Shown here: one piece after another, positions 20,719 through 31,276 of the stretch
How the letters are laid out: every line of letters starts with the position of its first letter
Position numbering within the stretch: position 1 is the first letter of the stretch
DNA from: Erythroxylum novogranatense
Lineage: Eukaryota; Streptophyta; Magnoliopsida; Malpighiales; Erythroxylaceae
Length of the DNA stretch: 64,000 bases
Assembly (NCBI GenBank): GCA_029891385.1
Contig: CM057225.1
Location: 13,367,060-13,431,059, forward strand
Reading direction: 5' to 3'
Program-made: the position numbers and the translations under genes
Notes under the pieces: generated by a model
Databases searched by the model: none
What the model was told of the DNA's origin: nothing
What the model saw: the letters and a program-made list of their open reading frames with translations, nothing else

Positions 20719-21069
20719 TTATACCTTCAAATGTATAAAAATAACATTATTATTATGTGGACAAATTAGCTTGGAAATAATTAAAATATAGTGAAAAAAG
20801 GTATCTTCATTTATGTGATCAGCATGGGTATCAATACATCGGTGACGTATTTGTTGATAAGAGGGTTCATGAGTCGGTTGTTGATCGCTGGAAGGTTCGA
20901 TATTAATGAAAGAATCGCGATGTTGAGAAGTAATTGTTTGGTGAAGTGTCGATGAAGTGGAAGTTCTGTTTTTTGCAGCTTGACTTTCTCTACGTCGTCG
21001 TAACAATTCTTGTTTTTTCTCATTTGCCATTTTAGCATATTTTTGATGTCTTTTAACATTTCTATCCAT
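20719..21069 (-). pseudogene. N-terminal exon of the Helitron protein
   Basis: MDRNVKRHQKYAKMANEKKQ followed by LLRRRRESQAAKNR is the basic, coiled start typical of plant Helitron polyproteins. It precedes the cysteine-cluster exon at 20660 and is not continuous with it, so either an intron or decay separates them. Confidence 0.55.
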
Positions 21070-21180
21070 ATCTAAATACCTGAGGGATCGACATAATATG
21101 AACGTCTTTGATCGATCCATTAATGATGTTAGGTAAAAATGAATTGTTAGATATATATATACAAACATACATACATAGCT

Positions 21181-21181
21181 A

Positions 21182-21213
<32 letters not shown>

Positions 21214-21235
21214 GATATATCGATATATATATATA
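21181..21235. repeat. (TA)n microsatellite
   Basis: Nearly pure TA dinucleotides with a few interruptions, next to the 5' side of the Helitron coding region. Confidence 0.95.
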
Positions 21236-22080
21236 GAAACAATAAAATTTAATATATATTATAAATGATATCACAAGAAACATGTTAAAAAACATTTTGT
21301 TTATGATCTAACAAACAATATGTGGAACAAATATGATTATAAACCATTTAAATAACTATAGCGGAATTTATAAAAAAAATTATTTTATTTAACTACACAT
21401 ACCTTACTACTCGAAGAATGCAGTAGAGAATAAGTAGGGGACCTTTAAAAAATGGATTATACATGCAGTCAGAACTTAGAAAGGAGAATTCGATCTATTC
21501 AGATTAATAAATAACTATAGCAGAATTTCTACAATAAATTTATTTAAGCTAAGCATATATACCTTAGTACTCGAAGCATGCAGCAGAGAATAAGCAGGGG
21601 GCCTTACAAAAATGGAGTATAAATGCAGTCAGAATGTAGAATGGAGAATTTGATAAGTAAAAGAAGAGGGTAGTTGAGAGAAGTAAAGTTTGGGTGGAGA
21701 AAATGTTTCAGCGGTTACGGTAGATTTGCTTTAAGGGTTAAGACAGCAGAAGAAAAGGTAAGAAGTTAGAATATAAAGGTGTCAGTAGAGGGAGTGCTAG
21801 GGATCACATTTCGATGTAAATTATTTTGATGACAAAGAAATGACCCTTAAATGATTGATTGATAAACGGATGCAAAAAAAGGCAAGCAATCATGGTTATT
21901 TCTGAATGCGTAGAGAAGAGTAAAGGCAAGCAATGATAGTAATTTCTGAAGAAGAGAAAATGATTGTAGAAGGTCAACCTGTCAGGAAGAAGAGTAAAGG
22001 CAAGCAATGATAGTAATTTTCGAATAAGAGAAAAGGATTCTAGAAGGTCAACCTGTCAGGAGTAGCACGTGTATAATAAT
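21236..22080. repeat. duplicated spacer with short tandem repeats
   Basis: Two copies of a segment around TTAGTACTCGAAGCATGCAG lie about 140 bp apart (21400-21480 and 21540-21620). At 21925-22070 a unit with GGCAAGCAATGATAGTAATT and AGGTCAACCTGTCAGGA is repeated at about 75-bp spacing. No gene supported. Confidence 0.65.
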
Positions 22081-23171
22081 TAGAAACACGGATAAACAAG
22101 TTGTTTGATTTGATAGTTCATACATTTTGGGGGTTAGCGTGTCTTTCCTTGCCACAAGTAAAAAATGATGACGGTCTTGAGAAATCTATCACCTATGAAT
22201 TGAAGGTCTCCAGAAATCTATCACCTATGAATTGAAACGTCAATCTCTATTCTGGTGCTCTTCATCTCTAATTCTCCTAATGTTTGCTTACTTCTTTAAT
22301 ACGTTTTTGAATGTCAATCTCTATTATGGTGCTCTTCTTCTCTAATTCTTCTTATGTTTGCTAACTTCTTCAATACGTTTTTGGCAGGAATCGACATTAT
22401 TACAGCAGTTACAAGATTATTCGATACAAGAAAAACAGATTTGAATTTCTAGTTCATACATTTTGGGGGTTAGCGTGTCTTTCCTCGACACAAGTAAAAA
22501 ATGATGACAGTCTGCAGAAATTTATCACCTATGAATTGAAACGTCAATCTCTATTCTGGTGCTCTTCTTCTCTAATTCTCCTCATGTTTGCTTACTTCTT
22601 GAATACGTTTTTGGCAGGATTTGAAATTATTATAGCAGTTAGAAGATTATTCGATAGAAGAAAAACAGATCTCAATGTCTGGTTCATATATTTTGGGGGT
22701 TAGCGTCTCTTTCCTGGCCATAAGTAATAAATTATGACGGTTTCTAGAAATCTATTACCTATAAATTAAAACGTCAATCTCTGTTCTGGTCCTCTTCTTC
22801 TCTAATTCTCCTCATGCTTGCTTACTTCTGCAATACGTTATTGGCATGTTTCGACATTATTATAGCAGTAAGAAGATTATTCGATACAAGAAAAACAGAT
22901 CTGAATGTCTGGTGTATACATTTTAGGGGTTAGCGTGCCTTTCCTTGCCACAAGTAAAAAATTATGACAGTCTTCAGAAATCTATCACCTATGAATTGAA
23001 ACGTCAATCTCTGTTCTAGTCCTCTTCTCTAATTCTCCTCATGTTTGCTTACCTCTGTAATACGGTATTGGCAGTGTTTGACATTATTATAGCAGTTAGA
23101 AGATTATACCTATTAATTGAAACGTCAATCTACGTGACAGAGGAAATCTGTTTAGTTAAAAAGGAGGAGAT
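22081..23171. repeat. 230-bp tandem array
   Basis: Landmarks such as TTGAAACGTCAATCTC recur at about 22231, 22535, 22765 and 22995. The last two steps are exactly 230 bp; the first includes an extra 76-bp partial duplication, and a truncated unit ends near 23150. Each unit has CTCTAATTCTCCTCATGTTT, TTGGCAG and TTTGGGGGTTAGCGTG. After GAAATCTG, where the 9.4-kb copy continues into an ORF start, this array passes directly to a polypurine tract and LTR copy C. Confidence 0.85.
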
Positions 23172-23400
23172 TGTTAAGTCAAAATGACTTTACATAAATG
23201 ATTTGGATGAAGTACAAATAATGATGAAAAAGCAGACGATGAAAAAAGACGAAGAAAAACAAACATAAGCTAGTGAAAAGCAGACGGAAGTGCAGATGGA
23301 AGCAAAAGCAGACGGAAGCAAAAGCAAACGAAAGCAAAATAATGGAATAAAAACAGACGGAAGTTGAAAAGGCATTTAAAGCAAAGGCGGGGCCAAGTCT
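23172..23400 (+). repeat. LTR-like sequence, copy C
   Basis: It begins TGTTAAGTCAAAATGACTTT after AAAAAGGAGGAGAT, then GATGAAGTACAAATAATG and minisatellite units (AGACGGAAGCAAAAGC). The end is lost among further repeats. Confidence 0.6.
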
Positions 23401-23509
23401 GAAAGCGATTTAGAGAAGAAAATAAAGGCGGTTAAAAGGCATTTAAGCAAAAAGCAGATTGAAGCAAAAGGAGATGCAAGCAAAAGGCATTTAAAGAAAA
23501 GTAGATGAT

Positions 23510-24870
23510 GAGCCATACTTGAGAGAAAAATAATTTATGATTATGTAGAGCTATCTTCATGTAATAAAGCGAATTATGTAGAGCTATCTTCTCAGAATAA
23601 AGCTAAAAATGACTCTATCAACTTCTCTCAACCTTTATCTCTCTTATCTTTCAAAGTTCAGGTACGAATTGTTTGATTGAAGTTAAGAGGAGAAAGGTTT
23701 CAAAGTTTAAATATAGATGTATCAGTGGACCGTTTGGCATCTGAAAGAAAGACAGAGTTACAAATATGCAATGAAATGTTATTATGATTATATATGTAAA
23801 TATAATAAGAAATATATATATTAGTGAGACGATGTTGAAGTAAGACGATAGAAGTGAGACGATAGAAGTAAGACGATCAAAGTAAGACATTGAAAAGCGC
23901 ATTTAAAGAAGAAAAAATGCATGAAGTTGAAAAGGGATGAAAGCAAAAGGCATTTAAGTCGAAAAGGCATTTAAAGAAGAAAACATACGGAGTTGAAAAG
24001 CGTATTTAAAGCAAAAATGAGACGGAAGCAAAAGGACGCAAGCAAAAGGCATTTATGAGCCATACTTGAGAAAAATAATTTGCGAATTATGTAGAGCTAT
24101 CTTCTTGTAAGAATAAAGCGAATTATGTAGAGCTATCTTCATCAGAATAAAGCTCAAAATGACCTCATCAACTTCTCTCAACCTTTATCTCTCTATCTTT
24201 CAAAGTTCGTGTACGAATTGTTTGATTGAAGTTAAGAGGAGAAATGTTTCAAAGTTTAAATATAGACGTATCAGTGGACCGTATGGCATATGAAAGAAAG
24301 ACAGAGTTACAAATATGTGATGAAATGTTATTATGATTATATATGTAAATATAATAAGAAATATATATATTAATGAGACGATGTCGAAGTAAGACGATAG
24401 AAGTAAGACGATCAAAATAAGACATTGAAAAGCAAACGAAAGAAGAAAAATAGACGGAAGTTGAAAAGGCATTAAAGCAAAAGGCATTTAAGTCGAAAAG
24501 GCATTTAGAGAAGAAAAACATACAGGAGTTGAAAAGCATTTAAAACAAAATAGACGGAAGCAAAAGGAGACGCAAGCAAAAGCAATCAAAGCAAAAGCGC
24601 ATTTATGAGCCATACTTGAGAGAAAATAATTTATGATTATGTAGAGCTATCTTCTCGAATAAAGCTTAATTATGTAGAGCTATCTTCTCAGAATAAAGCT
24701 AAAAATGACTATGTCAACTTCTCTCAACCTTTATCTCTCTTATCTTTCAAAGTTCAGGTATGAATTGTTTGATTGAAGTTAAGAGGAGAAATGTTTCAAA
24801 GTTTAAATATAAATATGCGATGAAATGTTATTATGATTATATATGTAAATATAATAAGAAATATATAAAT
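23510..24870. repeat. tandem array of a ~548-bp unit (about 2.5 copies)
   Basis: GAGCCATACTTGAG recurs at 23510, 24057 and 24607, and the leader module (GTACGAATTGTTTGATTG) at 23662, 24211 and 24758. Each unit contains AATTATGTAGAGCTATCTTC duplicated, an AATAAAGC motif, the leader module with TTTAAATATAGA, and a 14-bp minisatellite (TAAGACGATAGAAG; units at 23841, 23855, 23869, 23883). The third unit is truncated. Confidence 0.85.
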
Positions 24871-24939
24871 TAGTGATTCATTTTATTTAATTTATTTATG
24901 TAAATAGTATGATTCCTATTAGGGATAATTAAATTTTCG

Positions 24940-25222
24940 CCTTAAACCAGAGGTAGATTAACTTGAAAATTGTGTGAAATCATTCAAAAGACACCACAAT
25001 GTGACATTAAAAGTTTATGAGAATCTGGGTATAATTAAATTTTTGCCTTAAACCAGAGGTAGATTAACTTGAAAACCGTGTGAAATCATTCAAAAGACAC
25101 CACAATGTGACATTAAAAGTTTATGAGAATCTAGGTTTTTTCCTATTACGATGGAAGTCTGTGGTGGACTGTGCATCTAATTGTCGCGGACATTCGATGC
25201 TGCCGATCGACTTTTCCATTTG
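24940..25222. repeat. 106-bp direct duplication of a dispersed segment
   Basis: CCTTAAACCAGAGGTAGATT begins at 24940 and again at 25046, each followed by ATTCAAAAGACACCACAATG. The second copy continues to CCATTTG and is also present at 14764-14938. Confidence 0.8.
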
Positions 25223-26452
25223 ATATCCATTTTATCGTCTGACTTTCACTCCGTCTTACTTTTATATCGTCTTACTTTCACTTCATCTTTACTTCTATCG
25301 TCTTACTTTCACTTCGTCTTTACTTCTATCGTCTTACTTTTACTTCGTCTTTACTTTTAAAAATAAAATGAAGCGATATGTCAGAAGACTGGAAACCGAG
25401 ACGAAGTAGTTACCATATTATGCAATCTAATATTACAATTCTTGAAGATACAATCTTGGTGAACGCATTTACAATCTTCCTATTGTCTGCAATCTAATAT
25501 TACAATTCTTGAAGATACAATCTTGGTGAACGCATTTACAATCTTCCTATTGTCTGCACTACGCCTTCTTTATTTGAGGCATCCTTTTTCAGTTTTTATC
25601 GTCTTACTTTTATCGTCTTACTTTTACTCCGTCTTACTTTTATATCGTCTTACTTTAACTTCGTCTTCGCTTCTATCGTCTGACTTTCACTTCGTCTTCA
25701 CCTCTATCGTCTCACTTTCACTTTGTCTTTACTTTTAATCTTTACTTTTAAAATAACACGGTTTATATGTCGAAGAATCGAAACCGAGACGGCGATTACT
25801 ATATTATGCTATCTAATATTACAATTCGTCAAGATACAATCTTGGTCAACGATTTACAATCTTCCTATTAGATCACAAGTACCGCTATACGGATCGAGAC
25901 CGACGATGAACAACATGATAACTCTCCTCATATCCAAGTCGGCACTACACCTTCTTTGTTTGAGGCATCCTTTTTCAGATTTTTCTCCCCTGAGAACATG
26001 ATAAATCTCCTCATATCCAAGTCTGCACTACGTCTTCTTTATAGACAAAGAGACTTCAGAGTGTTACCCAAAAAATGATTCACACATCTGACGTCCGAAG
26101 TAGAGCTGATCTCAAGGGTGGGAACACATCATCCATAGAATATGGAATGACACTAACAATGAAGAACATGATAAATCTCCTCATATCCAAATCTGCACTA
26201 GGTCTTCTTTATAGACAAAGAGACTTCAGAGTGTTACCCAAAAATTGATTCACACATCTGACGTCCGACGTAGAGTTGGTCAAGGGTGGGAACACATCAT
26301 CAGACGTCGCGTTGGCCTTGGGTGGGAACACATCCGACGTGGAGTTGGTGAACACTGATAGACATGATAAATCTCCTCATATCCAAGTCTCCACTACGTC
26401 TTCTTTATGTGAGCCATCCTTTTTCAAGATGCCAACATGATAAATCTCCTCA
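25223..26452. repeat. pyrimidine-rich 14-bp-type repeats and two direct duplications
   Basis: 25240-25370 and 25590-25750 consist of ATCGTCTTACTTTTACTTCG-like units, the complement of the purine arrays elsewhere. A 67-bp unit is duplicated at 25424 and 25491, with a diverged third copy near 25810. A 170-bp unit starting AACATGATAAATCTCCTC lies at 25995 and 26165, and parts of it recur near 26365 and 26435. Open frames here are low-complexity. Confidence 0.7.
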
Positions 26453-26461
26453 TATCCAAGT
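26453..26461. repeat. 9-bp target-site duplication, left
   Basis: TATCCAAGT, repeated exactly at 27780-27788 on the other side of the element at 26462-27779. Confidence 0.75.
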
Positions 26462-27023
26462 AATGTTATGAATACCGTACTAGACTAGAGATGCGGATCG
26501 AACTCGAACTGAATCAGATTTGCATCAATGATATCGGTATCGCTTGGGATATTTTTAAATTTATAAAATAGTCCCTAAATTTTTAAAATTGCAAAATAGT
26601 CCATATCGATATATTATACAAATTGATCAGATACTTTACTAGTTTATCGCTTACATCAACCATGCTTTCAAAAATCTTAATAATAAATAATAATAACAAT
26701 TAATTTGAAATAAAAATAATTTTTAAATATTTTACATATAAATAATAAATACAATTAATATAAACAAAGACAATCATCATCATACAATTATAAAACTAAG
26801 AATAATACAAAGCATTTAAAATATTACAATCATACAATTTCATCATTATAATACAAATATTATTTACTTTATTTATACAAAGTTTTAAAATTAAGTTATT
26901 AAATATAAAATTTCAAAAATTTAACACTAAAATAAAAGTTTTTAAAATAATTATTTTTATGAAAAGTATAATTTTAATTTTAATATTACACTAAAATTAA
27001 ATATTTAAAATTTATAGTGTATA

Positions 27024-27050
27024 CATATATATATATATATATATATATAT
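27024..27050. repeat. (TA)n microsatellite
   Basis: Pure TA run inside the Mutator-like element, next to the start of the gene-like insert. Confidence 0.95.
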
Positions 27051-27279
27051 TGCAATTAGGTCTTCGCTCACTCTCTCTTTCTAGTTTCTGGCTAGTCCCT
27101 ACCCAATTAGCCACTCATGCTGTCACTAGATTCAAGGCCTGCCTCGCCTAATATTTTTCCTTTTATTTTCTTAATTGATGCTTGGTTTTCTTCAGTACCC
27201 ACTGTTTCATTTCTTCTACCTTGGTTTAATTTGCTTCATCTACAAGTGATCTTTATCGATTCCAGTCAACAATCTGATC

Positions 27280-27585
27280 ATGGATTCTCCTCAGAAGCCC
27301 AAGTCTCTTTCTACAATGCTCTTCTTCCTCTTTTTTCTTTTATCTACAAATTTTGTCACTTTATTCATTTCATCCACCTTCTATTCTTCCTCCTCTTGCT
27401 CTCTCATCCCCTCCAAGATCACCGTTACCAGTGCCATCACCTCTGAAGAAGCTGCATCTACGTCTACCCCTCTCTCTCTCTCTCTCTCTCTTTTTCTACT
27501 CTACTTCTCAGTCGCCACAATCACCGCCGAAGAGAAACGAAAAGTCGGGTTTAGGGGGCGGTGGTCGGGTAGGTTAAAAGTTTAG
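27280..27585 (+). pseudogene. captured gene fragment: N-terminus of a membrane-anchored protein
   Basis: ATG at 27280 gives MDSPQKPKSLSTMLFFLFFL followed by a hydrophobic run to about residue 36, then a Ser/Thr-rich stem. This is the layout of a type II (Golgi-type) signal anchor. A pyrimidine-rich 5' UTR-like stretch precedes it (27060-27279). A CT microsatellite at about 27471-27492 and then the element's inverted repeat end the reading, so the C-terminus is not part of the source gene. The source gene was not identified. Confidence 0.4.
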
Positions 27586-27779
27586 GTTTAAAAATTTTCA
27601 AAATTGCAATTAGGTCCTTAGGATTTTTAATTTTTACTGATCGTCGAATTTTTTCTGAACCGATTTGCATCGATCGAAACCACCCAGATCGACCAGTATT
27701 TTGGCCGGTACCGATGAGGCTTGTTCCGTTCCGGATTCCGGCCGGTACCGGCCGGAATGGAACGAAATTCCATACATTG

Positions 27780-27788
27780 TATCCAAGT
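27780..27788. repeat. 9-bp target-site duplication, right
   Basis: TATCCAAGT, the partner of 26453-26461. Confidence 0.75.
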
Positions 27789-28634
27789 CTGTTGTAGGCT
27801 AAGAGTTGGTGAACACTGATATTCTTTCGACACCAACAACAGTGAAACTCCCAAAACACCTGTACACACCAAAAAAAGCTTAAAGAAGATTTACATGTAA
27901 CAGAGGAATAAAATTAACATGAAGCAAAAACGAAGAGCAACTGGAAACTGGGACAAAGCGGTAACAACATCTGACGCCGAGTTGGTGAACAACCTTATGC
28001 TAGGTTCAAGATACAACATCCGACGTCGAGTTGGTGAACACTGAAACTCTTTCGACAAAGAATAATCATGACCGAACAACAAATACGACAACCACGACCA
28101 CTGTTACAAAGATAAGAGAAGATGAGAAAAAAAGAAATATGACTAAACTTGGAGACACACTACACACCAAAAAAGCTTAAAGAAGATTTACAAGTAACAG
28201 AGGAAATCACTGATACTCTTTCGACAGCAACAACAGCTACGACAACCACAGCTGGAGAAAGCAGAGGAAGGCAAAGGCGGAGAGGAATAACAAAGAGAGA
28301 GAAAGGACACAACACGAATGAACAGCTATGAACACATATAAGCAGTCACAAGGGCATCCATTGCGCGGCCGCGTGCGTTGTCGTCTCACAAAATATTGCA
28401 TCAGAAGATTGGGTCAGAAGATTGCGTGTATATCATGCCAAGACACAACATTCAATAAACAGAAGAGCCGCTGGATTAAATGGACGATAAGGATCGATTC
28501 CTTGGTCGTCACAACATTCAATAAACAGAAGACACAACATTCAATAAACAGAAAAAGAAGAAGAAGAAGAAGAAGAAAAAGAATATAACCCGCTGGATTA
28601 AATGGACGATAGGGATCGATTCCGTGGTCGTCCA
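27789..28634. repeat. repeat-rich spacer with short direct duplications
   Basis: GAGTTGGTGAACACTG recurs as on the left side of the Mutator-like element. AAAAAAGCTTAAAGAAGATT appears near 27871 and 28169. A 45-bp segment (CGCTGGATTAAATGGACGAT) is present at 28468 and 28589, on either side of ACAACATTCAATAAACAGAA triplicates and an AAG microsatellite (28551-28582). Near 28258 lies a copy of the purine stretch that ends LTR copy A. No gene supported. Confidence 0.6.
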
Positions 28635-29837
28635 TCCCATTCGCTCTTAGTATAGATACTTAATGACTTACTTCTACTCTTAGTGCCTGTTTGGATGAGT
28701 TTATGTCCGTAGAGCTTTTGTCGGTAGAATTTTTGTCAGTAGTGCTTTTCTGAAAAGAACTTTTATGAAAAATCAGTTGACTGTTCAGTTGTTAATTAAA
28801 AAAACAGCTTTTTTTAAAAAAACTTCATACTGTAGACTGCTTGGTAACATAAAAATAAAAACACTTTTATTAATTTTAATTATATTTTATTTTATAATAA
28901 AATTATTTTTGCTAAATAATATTTAAAGTATACTAAACAATATGTAAAGTACAATATATTTACGCTACTATTTCTTGGATAACCATCTTGTAAAATTTTT
29001 TAGATAACTAGCTTGTAGGAAGTAATTTAAAGAGATGTCTCATTTTTTTGTAGGAAATAAAATTAATATGAAAATAAATATTAAAACATGTAAAAAGTTA
29101 AATAGTATTATAATCCTAAAATAAATATTCAAGTTGAGTAAATAGTTAAATACATAATAAACTATGCATTTTATTGTAATACAAGAAGATTTGCAATATG
29201 TTCCCTCGCATCATTCATCTCGTTATTTTGTGGCTTGTCTAAATGATTTTCTTCAACGTTTTTATTTTCACTGATTTCTTCATTTGTAGGAAGCAGTGTT
29301 TCTAAAAATCGGACCGAACCGACTGGTCGGATCAGAAAATCAGTAACCCGGACTATAAAACGGTCCGGTTTGACTTTTATTTTTTGTGAGTGGTTGGCTC
29401 GTTTATTTTACGATCGGACCGGTAAAAACCTGTGAAACGATATAAGAGAAAACTGCCCGATTCACGTAAAATAACTCTGCCTCACGTTTCTCTCTCACGT
29501 CTGTCAAATAAAACTAAAAAATAGAATAAAAAGAAAGACATCACCGCATGAGAAGGAAGACGCCGCCGCTCTCTCAACCCTCATCTTACTCACTGCCGCT
29601 GTTTGCTCTATTCATCAGGTCTCTCTCTCATGTCTCTCTCACGTCTGTCTCTGTCTCTTAGGTAGCGAAATTGGGAGCTTGCGAGGTGGGGACTGGTAAC
29701 GCTTCTCTTCCTGTTTAGAGTCGTCAGACGCTTCTGTTGGTTGGTTCACATAGTTTCGCTCTTCTTGCTCTGCTTTCTTTACTTTTTAGACTTGTTTAGA
29801 TTAAAAAAAAACAAATATCCCCAGACTACCTCTGTTT
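28635..29837. other. AT-rich spacer, possible small TE ends
   Basis: The phrase TAGTGCCTGTTTGGATGAG at 28681 resembles the terminus of a small DNA transposon, but no matching far end was found. A short GGACCG-rich stretch at 29310-29430 is partly palindromic. No gene is supported. Confidence 0.35.
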
Positions 29838-31276
29838 TTGATTGTAAGGCCCCTCCTATCGCTTCTCTGGGCTGGAAAGTCATATGCAAATCTACTCCTT
29901 ACTTGCGTGGTGGCTTTCGTTGGAAAGTTGGGACTGGGGATAACATTTCACTGTGGAATGATCTATGGGTCGGTGACTACCCACTATGCCACTAGGTATC
30001 CCAGATCGCCAGACAAGACGAATTCTTGATGGTGAGGGACATTCTTAATGACCATCGTGTATGGGATCTCTCGTGGCTACACATGCCCTTAACGCCAGAG
30101 CTGTATCATTCCATCGTGGCGGTTCCTGTCTCCCGATCTAGAGTGTCCACGGATTCGATAATTTGGGGGGAATCGACAACTGGACAATACATAGTGAAAT
30201 CTGGATATGAGTTTCTTATGCGCTTGCCTCATTCTCTTGCTCCCAACATAAAATGGTCGAAGATTTGGAAGCTTAATATCCCCCATAAGTTTCAATTCTT
30301 TATCAGGCAGATTCATTGGTCCTGCCTACCTACGAACAAGCTGCGCTATAACCGGGGAATGGCTTCGTCTCCTTACTATCAAAGGTGTGGTCAAGGGTGG
30401 GAAACTCATGCCCATGCACTGAGGTACTGCATTTGGGCGAAAGCGTTGTGGCTCTCCATCCTCGGACAGGTCGAAGACTCTTTCTTCAAACTTAATCTAG
30501 AAGATTGACTTAACTATCATGTCATTGACTCCTTACGCCCTCTTCACCATGCGTTACACTTTGTCATCGTGGCTTGGATTATTTGGAATGTAAAAAACAC
30601 AGAGGTATTTCACCACAAGATCATGTCGACTGTGGGACAACTTCGGTGGTTCATAAGGCTCTTTGATGATTGCAACCGCTTCTTCTCGTCGACTCCAACA
30701 CAACATTTGCCCAGGTGGGTAGCATGGAAGGCGTCATCCACAAGGTTTGTTAAAATCAATGTAGATGGTAGCTCGGCTGGTAACCCGGGAGCTGTAGGCT
30801 TGGGTGGTCTATTACGTGATGAGAAAGGAGATTGGCTTGTAGGTTACTCCGGCTTCATTGGTCATGTCACTATCTTGCTCGTTGAGCTTCAAGCGATTCA
30901 GTATGGTTTGGATTTGGCTTGGCAATGCGGATATCAACATATAGTTGTGGAATCGGATTCACGAGAAACCATTAATCTGGTCGTGGGTTCTTGCCCTCGT
31001 TCCCACCCATATTTGAACGTCATTGAAGATATCAGGATTTTGGTGCAACAATAGTGGGTTTGTTCTATTGTTCATACCTTTTGGGAGAGTAATCAGTGTG
31101 CAGACCTCGTAGCTAAACATGGAACCACTCATCTACAAAGTTGGTCTATTTGGGAGGATCCTGTTCCAGGAATTCGCCAACTTCTAGCTCATGATGCCTC
31201 TTCTGTGGCCGTCTTACGACATTAGGCTCTATTGTTTTTTTTTTTTTAAATTTCCATTTCGTCAAAAAAAAAAAGA
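29838..31276 (+). mobile_element. 5'-truncated LINE (L1-type): zf-RVT and RNase H
   Basis: Reading on the plus strand: a linker typical of plant LINEs (LGWKVICKSTPYL, WKVGTGDNISLWNDLWVGDY), the zinc-binding zf-RVT region at 30026-30508 (WSKIWKLNIPHKFQFF, then CLPTNKLRYNRGM and HALRYC), and an RNase H domain at 30720-31150. The RNase H keeps acidic positions in INVDGSS, LLVELQAIQYGL, VVESDS and NQCADLVAKHG. Stops at about 30506 and 31052 and frame changes break the ORF, and the reverse transcriptase is absent. The A-run at about 31265-31275 marks the 3' end. It moved by target-primed reverse transcription when active; this copy is dead. Confidence 0.85.

Larger units (their letters stand above)
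15079..21168 (-). mobile_element. decayed Helitron (Rep-helicase plus RPA-like gene)
   Basis: All coding remnants between these limits run on the minus strand in the usual order of plant Helitrons: an N-terminal basic region, the Rep (HUH) region, a Pif1-type helicase, then a separate RPA70-like gene. The limits given are those of recognisable coding sequence. The terminal TC, the 3' hairpin and CTRR end could not be assigned, and the sequence beyond about 14938 on the left may already belong to the element. Confidence 0.8.
26462..27779. mobile_element. Mutator-like non-autonomous element carrying a gene fragment
   Basis: The 1.3-kb element is bounded by a 9-bp duplication (TATCCAAGT). Its ends are imperfect inverted repeats: AATGTTATGAATACC on the left against AATGTATGGAATTTC read inward on the right. 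Inner matching stretches include TTGCATC and the pair CCTAAATTTTTAAAATTGCA / GGACCTAATTGCAATTTTGA. Flanks outside the duplication belong to one repeat type, and their fusion rebuilds a plausible empty site. The centre (27060-27590) is unlike the AT-rich ends and looks like the 5' part of a host gene. A 9-bp duplication is typical of Mutator-like elements; no transposase is present. Confidence 0.65.

Noticed and set aside
13643..26452. Tandem arrays as a CRISPR-like array
   Set aside because: Units are contiguous or degenerate without constant repeats separated by unique spacers, and the host is a plant.
28341..28600. Possible short gene with a Lys/Arg-rich end
   Set aside because: The frame is built from direct duplications and an AAG microsatellite.
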